DNA of 58,138 nucleotides. Origin: Bacteroidales bacterium (GTDB lineage: Bacteria; Bacteroidota; Bacteroidia; Bacteroidales; UBA932). Made by a program: the position numbers and the translations under genes. The DNA lies in contig JAGCVJ010000003.1 of assembly GCA_017962375.1 (NCBI GenBank), positions 1-58,138 of the forward strand, read 5' to 3'. Under the pieces are notes generated by a model. The model was not told the DNA's origin, did not search any database, and worked only from the letters and a program-made list of their open reading frames with translations. Of this stretch, positions 48,725 through 57,539 are shown piece by piece (within the stretch, counting starts at the first letter, position 1; each line of letters opens with the position of its first letter).

Positions 48725-50839
48725 TTACTTCATCTTGTACGGTTTCTTGTGGTAAGGGTCTATCAGGATAGGGCCCTCGCACCTTCTGGAGTCTGGAGTT
48801 GCACTCTTGGTTGAAGGAGCTGCAGAACCGTAGTTGTTGGTCTTGTCAAAGTCATGAGCAATGAAGTCTTCAACATCAGGGGTTTCACCGGCCGTAATCT
48901 TGATGCGGCAGTAAATTTTCCAGCGGCTGAAGGTGTTGAAGTGAGGAATGTTGTTGATCATGCAGCTGCTGTTCTCTGAACGGTAGATTCCCACACCGTA
49001 GGTTGCGCTTCCTGCGTGAAGGTTAATCTTGCAGGCTCCGTAAATGTCAACCTTGTCTGAGAAAGTCTTCCAGTTGGCGCCTTCAACGACAGGAGTGAGA
49101 CTTAAATTGCAATGATCATAGTCTGAATACCATCCATTGTTCGCGCTATCCCACTGAGGAAGATAGCTGTTGGCGTAAGCGCCGATGCTCTGCCAATAAC
49201 GGAAAGTAGACTGGTTGTCCAGAGGATATGGGGTGGTGTTGTAGTAAACGTACTCGTCGCCGAGAAGACCGATTCCGTGTCCTCCATACTCGTGCCTGAG
49301 GGTATATTCAAATCCGCCGTAAGATCCGGAAGCAGGATGTCTTGCAGGAGTCTGGGCTATAGAAACCATCTTCATTCCGCCCATTCCTGAAGACCAGATG
49401 TTGGTTCCTGCATACTGGTCTGCGTTGATGATGACGCTGATAGGAGACCAGCTGAGCTTGGTTCTGATTTCATTGCCTCCGTCATAATTAACGCCAAAGC
49501 ATTTTGCTGCGTATGTTTCAACCATCCTGGTGTCGCAGCCGATGCCTGTGGAGTTGCCGCCGGCCCAGGAGCACTTGAACTTGGTGTCTTTCTTTGTAGA
49601 GGCGTTGTCCCACTCGGTGGAGCCCGTGCTCATTCCGGCCTCGTTAGAGTATGCGGCAACCTTGTAAATGGCAAAGTAGTAGTAATAGTACTTGTAAGGT
49701 TCAATCTGGAACAGAGCCTTGATACCCTTGTCTACCTCGGTGTCAAACTGTCCGCCGTATTTGAACAGATCCTGAGTATAGCCGTCGCCGGTATAGATGA
49801 GCTTGAATGGTCTTGTGGTTGAAGTAACTTCAGTAATAGAACCATCGGAATTAACCTCGTAAAGTTTTACTTCTCCGTCTGCCCAGTAAGACTTGGTAGA
49901 GCCTGTAGTAAAGGTGACAACGTCGCTTTCTGTCTTGCCTCCCTCGTATCCGTCATCAGCCAGAACCTTGTAATAATAGGTGGTACTCTTTTCCAGAGCT
50001 TCGCTGTTCATCACCGATGTCTTTTCGGTAGGCTCGAAAGATGTCCAGTTGGAGTTGTCCTTGGAAAGCATAACGGTGTACTTGATCTTGTCATTGTTGC
50101 CGTCTGTAGAAGCGTTCCATGAGAATGTGGTGATAGTCTCTACATTCGAACCTGTCGGCTTGAGGCCAGTTGGCTTTGTAGGAGGTGTGTTAGGAGCGGC
50201 TTCCTTGGTGATTGTCAGATATTTGCTATTGGTTCCGCTCTTAACGGTAAGGAATGTCTGACCCTTTGTCTTTTCTGTATAGTTGCCGGTAACGATGGTA
50301 ACGGTAGCGTTGCCTGTGCCGCTTGAAGGAGTTACGTTAGACAGCCATGCCGGTTTAGGGCTAGGAAGGGTGATGCTCCAGCTTCCGGTGCAGTTAACCT
50401 TGAAAGTGGCGTTTCCTGCAGCGGCTGGAATGGTAACAGCTTCCGGATCCAGAGTAATGGCTGCAGTTGAAGGGGCTGACAGGGTAACGCTTACAGACTT
50501 GGTCTTTCCCTTGATTGTCAGTGTTCCGCCTGCTGCCGTTGCAGATGCTGTTACGGTAATGGTTCCGTTGTTGCTTCCGCTTGTAGGGCTTGCGGTATAT
50601 CCGCTAGGTGCGCTTACTGTCCATGCTACATTCGAACTCACGCTGATTGTTCCTGATGCTCCGCCTGCCAGGGTGAGAGTGGTTGGGCTGGCGCTGAGAG
50701 TTTCCGTAGTAGGGGTTGGGCCCGGCTTTTCGCCTTTTCCGCCGCCACCGCCGCATGAAACAGTGATCAGGGAGATAATACTGAGTGCCGCCAAAAGGGC
50801 TGTCAGTCTAGGTCTTCTGAGTGTTGTTCTCATTGTCAT
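48725..50839 (-). CDS. Lipoprotein M64 zinc metallopeptidase with BACON and FN3 domains
   Basis: This encodes 704 residues. The lipoprotein signal ends at a Cys followed by a glycine run (LITVSCGGGGG). Two BACON-like domains (about 40-205) and one fibronectin type III domain (about 215-305) precede an M64 (IgA peptidase-type) catalytic domain, with the zinc motif HEYGGHGIGLLGDE near residue 515. It is probably a cell-surface endopeptidase or mucin/IgA-type protease. ATG 50839 is chosen because the promoter at 50877-50907 would start RNA close to 50872, so the longer frame is unlikely; ATG 50833 is also possible. Confidence 0.88.
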   Translation of the reverse strand: MTMRTTLRRPRLTALLAALSIISLITVSCGGGGGKGEKPGPTPTTETLSASPTTLTLAGGASGTISVSSNVAWTVSAPSGYTASPTSGSNNGTITVTASATAAGGTLTIKGKTKSVSVTLSAPSTAAITLDPEAVTIPAAAGNATFKVNCTGSWSITLPSPKPAWLSNVTPSSGTGNATVTIVTGNYTEKTKGQTFLTVKSGTNSKYLTITKEAAPNTPPTKPTGLKPTGSNVETITTFSWNASTDGNNDKIKYTVMLSKDNSNWTSFEPTEKTSVMNSEALEKSTTYYYKVLADDGYEGGKTESDVVTFTTGSTKSYWADGEVKLYEVNSDGSITEVTSTTRPFKLIYTGDGYTQDLFKYGGQFDTEVDKGIKALFQIEPYKYYYYYFAIYKVAAYSNEAGMSTGSTEWDNASTKKDTKFKCSWAGGNSTGIGCDTRMVETYAAKCFGVNYDGGNEIRTKLSWSPISVIINADQYAGTNIWSSGMGGMKMVSIAQTPARHPASGSYGGFEYTLRHEYGGHGIGLLGDEYVYYNTTPYPLDNQSTFRYWQSIGAYANSYLPQWDSANNGWYSDYDHCNLSLTPVVEGANWKTFSDKVDIYGACKINLHAGSATYGVGIYRSENSSCMINNIPHFNTFSRWKIYCRIKITAGETPDVEDFIAHDFDKTNNYGSAAPSTKSATPDSRRCEGPILIDPYHKKPYKMK

Positions 50840-50876
50840 ATCGTTTTGTATGTTACAATCCAGTTGATACAATATA

Positions 50877-50907
50877 CAAATATAGCAATAATAATGCCTA
50901 ATGCAAA
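50877..50907 (-). promoter_or_regulatory. Predicted promoter of the M64 peptidase gene
   Basis: On the minus strand TTTTTG, 19 bases, TATATTTG: full consensus. It shows the peptidase is a separate transcript from susCD. Confidence 0.6.
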
Positions 50908-50925
50908 AACCTCGGAAGACAGGGC

Positions 50926-50954
50926 AAAAAGAAAGGCTGACCCTAAGGCCAGCC
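50926..50954 (-). terminator. Terminator of the susC-susD-lipoprotein operon
   Basis: On the minus strand an 8-base stem (GGCTGGCC with GGTCAGCC, one G-T pair) and 4-base loop are followed by TTTCTTTTT. It lies 25 bases after the lipoprotein stop. Confidence 0.75.
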
Positions 50955-50978
50955 TAACTTTGACTTTAGAATGAAGCA

Positions 50979-51860
50979 TTAAAGAATGTCATAGTCTGCG
51001 TAGGTGTTGTATCCGCCGCCGAACCATGTGCCGTTCTTTGATACCCATCCTTCAAGTTCAACGCAGTCTCCACTAGTCAGATCCTCGCTAGAGCAGTAGA
51101 TTTCGCAATTTGCAGGTCTCTGCTGGAATACGTATGCATTGCCCTTGTGAGTGAAGCTCATATCTGCCCTGCCTCCTGAGTACTTCTCTACGAAGTCGTT
51201 GTATCCAGGATACTTGTCGAATACGAGAGTTCCGTCACCAGGGTTCTTGAACTCGAAGAACATGTTCTCGTCATACAGAACCATCTTGTAGTAAGCGGTG
51301 GTTCCCTTTGCTCTCTGGAGAGTCCAGGTGTCATCATCAAGGTCATCGATGAAAGGTCCGTCAACCCACTGGAATGCCATAATGGCTGTGTTAACCTCCC
51401 AGCGGCCAGAGTACCAGCCAGTCTGGTAGTCTTCATACTGAAGCAGCATCTTGCCGTTGCCTTCGTATGAGCTGAAGCAGCCATGTCCTGCAAGGGCATC
51501 GTTGAAGCTGAGAACGAAGATATACTCAACACCTGGTTCAAGCTTTGAATAATCGTAGTTTACGGTTACAGTCTTCTCGAACTCACCGGCAGCGAAGCTA
51601 ACCTTTGAAGGAGTTACTGTGTAAACACCGTGCTCGTCAGTGAGGGTGATTGGAACTTCCAGAGCCTCGTTGGCAACACCTCTCTGTATCTTTACAACAA
51701 CTGGAGTTTCAGCCTCGTCCATTCCGAAGCCAGCTCCTTCCATTGCAAAGGAAACATCTTCGTTTACAACCTTATACTCAGGCCACTTAGATGCGCAAGA
51801 TGTTACGATCAATACAGAAAGCAATAATCCGAATCCGTATTTAATAAGTTTCATGTTCAT
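50979..51860 (-). CDS. Sus-locus surface lipoprotein of unknown specificity
   Basis: This encodes 293 residues. The lipoprotein signal ends at Cys about 22 (LIVTSCASKWPEY). The N-terminal part resembles a beta-sandwich (Calx-beta-like) with VVVKIQRGVANEALEVPITLTD. The C-terminal half is Trp/Tyr/Asp-rich and may bind ligand. It is the third gene after susC-susD (24-base gap), the place of SusE/F-type binding lipoproteins. No enzyme motif is visible. Confidence 0.8.
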   Translation of the reverse strand: MNMKLIKYGFGLLLSVLIVTSCASKWPEYKVVNEDVSFAMEGAGFGMDEAETPVVVKIQRGVANEALEVPITLTDEHGVYTVTPSKVSFAAGEFEKTVTVNYDYSKLEPGVEYIFVLSFNDALAGHGCFSSYEGNGKMLLQYEDYQTGWYSGRWEVNTAIMAFQWVDGPFIDDLDDDTWTLQRAKGTTAYYKMVLYDENMFFEFKNPGDGTLVFDKYPGYNDFVEKYSGGRADMSFTHKGNAYVFQQRPANCEIYCSSEDLTSGDCVELEGWVSKNGTWFGGGYNTYADYDIL

Positions 51861-51884
51861 CTTTTTTAAACAATTAACAATCTA

Positions 51885-53402
51885 TTAATAACCTGGGTTC
51901 TGCTGGTCTCTGATCTGAGGGTTGGCAGCAAGCTCGTCTACAGGAATAGGGGCTACCCACTTGTGGTCTGATGCAGAAACTGCAAGATTGAGGGCAGGAC
52001 CGTTTGAACCTCCTGTGTGAATCAGAGCTGCGAGCTGTGGATCAGGTCTTGCGGCCATTCCTGCGCCCCATCTCTTGAGGTCGAACCATCTGAAGCCTTC
52101 GCCGATGAGCTCTCTTACTCTCTCCTCCTTGATGTACTCCATAAGAGCATCTCCGGTAGCAGTTAAAGCGTGATAAGAAGGATCTCTCTTCTCACCCAGC
52201 TTGTCAAGATACTGGCAAGCAACTGCGTCTGCACCACCCTTCTTTGCGAATGCCTCAGCAGCAATCAGATACTGCTCAGCGATACGGAAAGGCTTAATCT
52301 TGTTAAGGTGAGCGGTCTCAGCTCCGAGAGCGGTGTTTCCAGGGAACTTGTTGAACAGGGTCATTCCGGAAGCGGTACCGATAGAAACGGTAACCTTGAT
52401 GCCGGTCATGATCCAAGTCTTGAACCTGAGGTCAGTAGTAGAATAGAGAGACTTGGCAACCCACTTGTTAGGAATCCAGTCAGGACGGTAAGTGTCGTTA
52501 GAAGGTGTGTAGCCTACGTAGCTAGGGTCGTTTGAGCTAGGTTTTGAGTTAGCTGAAGCGTCTGCCCAAAGCTGCATGATGCACTCCTTTCCAGAGTCGT
52601 TCTTCCACAGATCTGTCATCTCAGTCTGGTCTGTGCAGAGAGGATATTTGCCGCCGTCAACCAAAGAGGTTGATTTGGAAATAGCCAGATCCCACTGGCC
52701 CATGTACAGGGCGAGTCTTGCCTGGAAAGCGCGAACGATATCTATTGTAAGCTCGTCAGCAGCAACCTCTCCAGGGAAGCCTCCCATAAGGGTTTCAGAC
52801 TTGTTGATGTTGGTGACAACCCACTGATAAGACTCCTCAACTGTGCTTCTGCCAGGATAAGAAGTGATGTCGCCAGAAGGTCTGTGAAGGTCAACCAGCA
52901 TAATGCCGTACTTGTCCTTGTTTGATGCATTGTAAATAGGTGCATAGTATTCAAGGAGCTTGAGTCCGAAGTAAGCCTTTGTAAAGTAAGCTACGCCGAG
53001 AACTTTGTCAAGGCGCTTGAGCTCGCTGGCGTCAAATCCGCTCTTGTCCATATTCTCGATTTCCTCGATAAGGAAGCAAGCATGGTTGATTGCGCTGTAG
53101 CCGCCAGCCCAGATATCAACAAAAGGAGAACCTGAATTCCAGTCCCATCTGTACTCGGAACCTTCACGGTTACCGTAGTCGATAGAAGGGTTGAAGAAGT
53201 CTGATGCAATTTCAGTGGTGTAGATGTATGAACCAGCTGTGTAAGCTCTCAGATAAATATACTCTTCGTTAGCCCAGCCTTCTGCATCTTCTACTGTTTG
53301 AATAGCACCGGCCTTAGGAATAACTCCCTGAGGCTGCTCGTCAAGGTTGCAACTTGTAACCAGGAGAGCCAAAACTGCAAGTGAAAATATAATCTTTTTC
53401 AT
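51885..53402 (-). CDS. SusD/RagB-family nutrient-binding lipoprotein
   Basis: This encodes 505 residues. The lipoprotein signal has a lipobox LLVTSC near residue 18. The SusD fold has TPR-like helices (about 130-260, ACFLIEEIENMDKSG, AYFTKAYFGLKLLEYYAP) and the C-terminal RVRELIGEGFRWFDLKRWG motif. It caps the SusC channel and captures substrate at the cell surface. The length matches RagB (about 500), the oligopeptide binder of Porphyromonas. It follows susC by 13 bases. Confidence 0.93.
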   Translation of the reverse strand: MKKIIFSLAVLALLVTSCNLDEQPQGVIPKAGAIQTVEDAEGWANEEYIYLRAYTAGSYIYTTEIASDFFNPSIDYGNREGSEYRWDWNSGSPFVDIWAGGYSAINHACFLIEEIENMDKSGFDASELKRLDKVLGVAYFTKAYFGLKLLEYYAPIYNASNKDKYGIMLVDLHRPSGDITSYPGRSTVEESYQWVVTNINKSETLMGGFPGEVAADELTIDIVRAFQARLALYMGQWDLAISKSTSLVDGGKYPLCTDQTEMTDLWKNDSGKECIMQLWADASANSKPSSNDPSYVGYTPSNDTYRPDWIPNKWVAKSLYSTTDLRFKTWIMTGIKVTVSIGTASGMTLFNKFPGNTALGAETAHLNKIKPFRIAEQYLIAAEAFAKKGGADAVACQYLDKLGEKRDPSYHALTATGDALMEYIKEERVRELIGEGFRWFDLKRWGAGMAARPDPQLAALIHTGGSNGPALNLAVSASDHKWVAPIPVDELAANPQIRDQQNPGY

Positions 53403-53415
53403 ATTCTATACGATT

Positions 53416-56400
53416 TTAGAAGGTTAACTCAACACCTGCTGCATACTGCTTACTGTTAGGATAAACAGCGAGCTGGAGGTTGATGTTCTGCTCAGGATCC
53501 CAACCGGAGTACTTGGTCCAAGTAAGAAGGTTACGTCCTGTTACGAAGAATCTTACACCTGTAAGCACGCCACCCAGCTTATTGAGGGCATTCTTGCCGA
53601 GAGAGTAAGAAAGGGTAACACCCTTAAGTCTTACGAATGAAGCATTCTCAACCAGTCTTGAGTCGAAGCACTCATCGTTAACCACATACAAAGGGTTAGG
53701 ATACTTGGCCTTCTGGCCAGGGGTTGTCCACATTTCTGTAAGCAACTCGCTTGCAAGACGGTTGTCTGCAAAGTTGGAGTTGGTGTAGAAGTAACGGTCG
53801 TTGTTGATCAGATATTTTCCGAAGATGCCTGAGAACTGTGCCTGGAGGGCGAAGTTCTTGTAGGTGAAGTCAATCTGGAGACCAGCTGACCAAGGAGCAT
53901 ATCTAGACTTGCCAAGGAGAACGCGGTTGTCGTCTGAGTAAACGTCAGTGATGTTGCCATCCTTGTCATACCACAGAGGGCGACCGGTTGCAGGGTCGAT
54001 ACCTGCACTCTTTACATACCAAAGTTCACCTGCTGAATGTCCTACCTTGTAGTTCAGGCCATAGTCAGGAAGCTGGAATTCGTCACGTCCGTCGAACAGG
54101 CTGGTGATCTTGTCCTTGTTGTAAGAAACGTTCAAGCTAGTCTGCAGGAACATGTTCTCGTTGCGGATCCAGTCATAGGTGATGGTAGCCTCAACACCCT
54201 GGTTCTTCATGTTACCGATGTTACCGTAACCGCCGGAGAAACCAGTTGAATAAGACCAAGGAATTTCAAGGAGCATGTCCTTTGTCATCTTTCTGTACCA
54301 CTCAACCTTAGCCTCCAGTTTGTTCCAGAGTCTGAAGTCGAGAGCTACGTTCAAGCTCTCCAGAGTTTCCCAAGTCAGGTTTTCGTTACCGGAGTTGTTG
54401 ATATAATAGGTGGTTCCCTTGTAAGTGGTTCCGGTTGCAACAGTTGCGTGTGACAGGTAGTTGCTGATACCAGAGTTACCTACAGTACCGTAGTTGGCTG
54501 AAAGCTGGAGTTTGTCAATCCACTGAACGTCCTTGAGGAAGTTCTCAGCCTTGATGTTCCACATTGCGCCTGCAGACCAGAAGTTTGCATACCTCTTGTT
54601 TGCACCGAACAGTGAAGAACCGTCTCTACGGAAGGAGAGGTCTACATAGTACTTAGCGTTGTAGTCGTAAGAAAGTCTGGTGAACAGTGAGTTGAACTTG
54701 TACTGTGACCAGCTCTCGCTTGCAGTGATAGGCTTGGTATCGTCCTTGTTGTCCAAGGTACCCAGACGATAGTCAGGCATACCGTATGCAGAAGTGCTGA
54801 ATCCAGTTGAGTTGTTGATGATAGCCTCCTGTCCTACGAGGGCAGTGATGTTGTGCTTCTGGCCAAGCTGGAATTTGTACTCTGCAGTGTTGGTGGAAGT
54901 AAGACGATAGTATCTTGTGAAACTCTGTCCTACGTATGGACCATCTGAATGGTAGATGTGAATCCAGTCCTCAGGGTCCTGGAGGTCTCTTCTTGTCCAT
55001 CTGTAGTCATAACCCTCGAGACCCTGTGCAAATCTGATGGTCAGACCCTTGATAGGGGTGATCTGCTCGTAGAGGTTACCGTTGAGTCTAACGGTATTGT
55101 CCTTTACCTTCAGATATTTGTAACGATAGTGAGGGTTGTATGCGCCGAAGTCGGCCATGTAAGGAGTCTCCTCGCCGAAGCCTGTAAAGTTGCCAGCGCC
55201 GTCGGTCAGAATCTCATAAGGAGTCCACCATGTTGGTGCCCACATAGCGAAGTTTACAGGGTTGTTCCAGTTGTTTCTGTTGCCAGATGAATAGTCTGAG
55301 TTGTAAGGGTTCTCCCTTGACTGCTGGTAGCCAACACCCAGAGCAATTCCGAACTTGAACCAGTCGGTAGGAGTTACGTTCATGTTGATACGAGCTGCAT
55401 AACGGTTGTGTGCAGTCATTGGCTCAACACCTTCCATTCTGTTGGCAGTCATTGAGATGTAGTAGTCTACAACCTTTGTTCTACCGGAAACTGAAAGGTC
55501 TGCGCCGAAGGTAGGAACGTTCTCGTTCAAAGCCCACTTCATCCAGTTGGTGTTGAAGTTGTTCTCGAGTCTGAACTTCTTGGTTGCCTGGAAATCTGCA
55601 TCAGTCAGATAAGCAGGGTTAACCATTTCAGCCAGTCTGAACCACTCTTCTGAATTCACGCGCTTGATAGGGTTCCTTGCGAGGTTGGAAATACCGTAGT
55701 TAGCAGAAAGCTTTACTACTGGCTTCTCGGTTGTACCTTTCTTGGTGGTGATGTAAACGACACCGTTGGCAGCACGTGAACCGTAGATAGCGGTTGAGGA
55801 AGCGTCCTTCAGAATGGTTACGCTCTCAATGTCGTTAGGGTTCAGAGTGTTGAAGATGTCGCTGAGAACAGGGGTTCCGTCAAGAACGAACAGAGGAGCT
55901 GTGGAAGCCTCGAGGGAGTTCACACCTCTAATTCGCATTGAAACGGTTGCTGAAGGGTCTCCTGAAGAGGTATAAACCTGCAGACCTGCAACCTGTCCCT
56001 GAAGAGCATCAGCAGCATTGATAACTGGCTTGTCCTTGAGGGCCTTTGCCTTAACGGTCTGGGCTGAACCTACCACTGTGGAGATCTTTCTACCAGTACC
56101 GTAACCTACAACGATTACGTCCTCCAGGGTTTCGGTGTCGGCCTTCAGAGATACGTTGATAACGGACCTACCGTTAACAGGAATCTCCTGAGTTGTATAA
56201 CCTACTGAAGAGAAAACGAGAACAGCGTCTCTCCTTACGTTGATGACATACTGTCCGTTTGCATCAGTAGCAACACCATTGGTAGTACCCTTTACCATAA
56301 CGCCCGCAGCGATGACAGGCTCGTTGGTAGCCTCATCGATTACGGTTCCTGTTACTTTGATTGTCTGTGCATAGGCAAGTTGCCCCACACATAACAACAG

Positions 56401-56430
56401 TAACGCCAAAACAAATGTAATTCGTTTCAT
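53416..56430 (-). CDS. SusC/RagA-family TonB-dependent outer-membrane transporter
   Basis: This encodes 1,004 residues. The signal peptide ends near residue 22 (GQLAYAQ). A carboxypeptidase-regulatory-like domain spans about 25-110 (VTGTVIDEATNEPVIAAGV), and the plug domain (about 115-225) holds VIVVGYGTGRK, RIRGVNSLEASTAPLFVLDG and the SusC signature AIYGSRAANGVVYITTKKG. The C-terminal barrel ends in ELTF. It imports ligand delivered by SusD with TonB energy. The size is close to RagA and to many glycan transporters, so the substrate is open. Confidence 0.94.
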   Translation of the reverse strand: MKRITFVLALLLLCVGQLAYAQTIKVTGTVIDEATNEPVIAAGVMVKGTTNGVATDANGQYVINVRRDAVLVFSSVGYTTQEIPVNGRSVINVSLKADTETLEDVIVVGYGTGRKISTVVGSAQTVKAKALKDKPVINAADALQGQVAGLQVYTSSGDPSATVSMRIRGVNSLEASTAPLFVLDGTPVLSDIFNTLNPNDIESVTILKDASSTAIYGSRAANGVVYITTKKGTTEKPVVKLSANYGISNLARNPIKRVNSEEWFRLAEMVNPAYLTDADFQATKKFRLENNFNTNWMKWALNENVPTFGADLSVSGRTKVVDYYISMTANRMEGVEPMTAHNRYAARINMNVTPTDWFKFGIALGVGYQQSRENPYNSDYSSGNRNNWNNPVNFAMWAPTWWTPYEILTDGAGNFTGFGEETPYMADFGAYNPHYRYKYLKVKDNTVRLNGNLYEQITPIKGLTIRFAQGLEGYDYRWTRRDLQDPEDWIHIYHSDGPYVGQSFTRYYRLTSTNTAEYKFQLGQKHNITALVGQEAIINNSTGFSTSAYGMPDYRLGTLDNKDDTKPITASESWSQYKFNSLFTRLSYDYNAKYYVDLSFRRDGSSLFGANKRYANFWSAGAMWNIKAENFLKDVQWIDKLQLSANYGTVGNSGISNYLSHATVATGTTYKGTTYYINNSGNENLTWETLESLNVALDFRLWNKLEAKVEWYRKMTKDMLLEIPWSYSTGFSGGYGNIGNMKNQGVEATITYDWIRNENMFLQTSLNVSYNKDKITSLFDGRDEFQLPDYGLNYKVGHSAGELWYVKSAGIDPATGRPLWYDKDGNITDVYSDDNRVLLGKSRYAPWSAGLQIDFTYKNFALQAQFSGIFGKYLINNDRYFYTNSNFADNRLASELLTEMWTTPGQKAKYPNPLYVVNDECFDSRLVENASFVRLKGVTLSYSLGKNALNKLGGVLTGVRFFVTGRNLLTWTKYSGWDPEQNINLQLAVYPNSKQYAAGVELTF

Positions 56431-56512
56431 TTGGTTGATTTTTAGTTAATTTTAAGTAGTGTTGTTTATTTGTTAATAAATAATTTGGTCGGTTGGCTTT
56501 AGCTTTGGGGGT

Positions 56513-56544
56513 GCAAGATACATATTATTATATAATGCACCAAA
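56513..56544 (-). promoter_or_regulatory. Possible susC promoter
   Basis: On the minus strand TTTG, 20 bases, TATCTTGC; the -7 element departs from TAnnTTTG. It would give a leader of about 75 bases. Such loci often use an ECF sigma factor; none is encoded in this window. Confidence 0.3.
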
Positions 56545-56604
56545 CTTTTTGAAAAGAATTTTACGCTTGCTTTAATTTTTTAATGAAAAAAGCAACATTT
56601 GTGT

Positions 56605-56612
56605 TATATTTG
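56605..56612 (+). promoter_or_regulatory. Predicted murI -7 element
   Basis: TATATTTG, 39 bases before the murI ATG. The rest of the 221-base gap between susC and murI is AT-rich and holds no frame of note. Confidence 0.45.
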
Positions 56613-56651
56613 TGGTGGGGCTAAGTCATTTCCCCCTGAAACGCTGTTTTT

Positions 56652-57512
56652 ATGATAGGTTTATTTGATTCCGGAGCTGGCGGCCTTTCAGTTTGGAAGG
56701 AGCTTCTAAAGATAATGCCATCAGAGGATTACTTCTATATTTCAGATGCGGCCTATTGTCCGTATGGTCCCAAAAGTAAAGAAATGATATTGAAAAGGGC
56801 CACTGCAATTTCACAATTTCTTATTGAAAGAGGAGCGGAAATTATTGTGGTTGCCTGCAATACAGCTACGGCGGCGGCCATATCAGATTTAAGACAACTA
56901 TTTGATATTCCGTTTGTTGGAATGGAGCCGGCGGTAAAACCGGCCGCAGCGCTGACCAAGACAGGCGTTATAGGAGTTCTGGCTACCCAGGGCACTTTCA
57001 AGGGGCAGCTGTATCTGACCACTTCAGAAAAATATGCCCGCAGAAAGCAGGTGAAAATCATAGAAAGGGTAGGCGAGGGACTGGTGGAACTGGTGGAGTC
57101 TGGCAATACCGATTCGCCTGAGGCTGAGGCTCTTGTGAAGAAATACATAGATCCAATGGTGGAGGAAGGGGCAGACTGCGTGGTGCTTGGATGCACTCAT
57201 TACCCTTTCCTTGAGAAGGTTATAAGGCGCGTGGCCTCTGACAGTTTGCAAATTATCAATCCGGCACCTGCTGTAGCACGAAGGGCTAGAAATCTCCTTG
57301 AAAAGGCACGTAAATCAAGGGTTTATACCTCTTCATCCGACTTTCAGCTTAAAAAGGAACATAGAATTACTGTTGCTACAACTGGCTCACACACAGACGT
57401 TTTGCGTAAGCTCACTGCAGGCGTTGTTGAGGAAATTAAATACCAGGGCTTACTAAATGAAAGCCAAATAGATTCACTTGGTCAAATATTTTTTGTATCT
57501 TTGGAAATATAA
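56652..57512 (+). CDS. murI: Glutamate racemase
   Basis: This encodes 286 residues. It begins MIGLFDSGAGGLSVWKE (catalytic Asp region DSGxGG), with the first catalytic Cys in VVACNTATA (about 73) and the second in VVLGCTHYPFL (about 184). It supplies D-glutamate for peptidoglycan. The C-terminal 60 residues have more A/T-rich codons than the rest. It is separate from the Asp/Glu racemase-family protein at 25532. Confidence 0.94.
   Translation: MIGLFDSGAGGLSVWKELLKIMPSEDYFYISDAAYCPYGPKSKEMILKRATAISQFLIERGAEIIVVACNTATAAAISDLRQLFDIPFVGMEPAVKPAAALTKTGVIGVLATQGTFKGQLYLTTSEKYARRKQVKIIERVGEGLVELVESGNTDSPEAEALVKKYIDPMVEEGADCVVLGCTHYPFLEKVIRRVASDSLQIINPAPAVARRARNLLEKARKSRVYTSSSDFQLKKEHRITVATTGSHTDVLRKLTAGVVEEIKYQGLLNESQIDSLGQIFFVSLEI
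57496..57503 (+). promoter_or_regulatory. Possible -7 element of the pyrophosphatase gene
   Basis: TATCTTTG within the murI 3' end, 36 bases before ATG 57540; no -33 TTG at standard spacing, so read-through from murI is also possible. Confidence 0.35.
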
Positions 57513-57539
57513 TTTGAATTATTAAAAATAATCTGCGAT

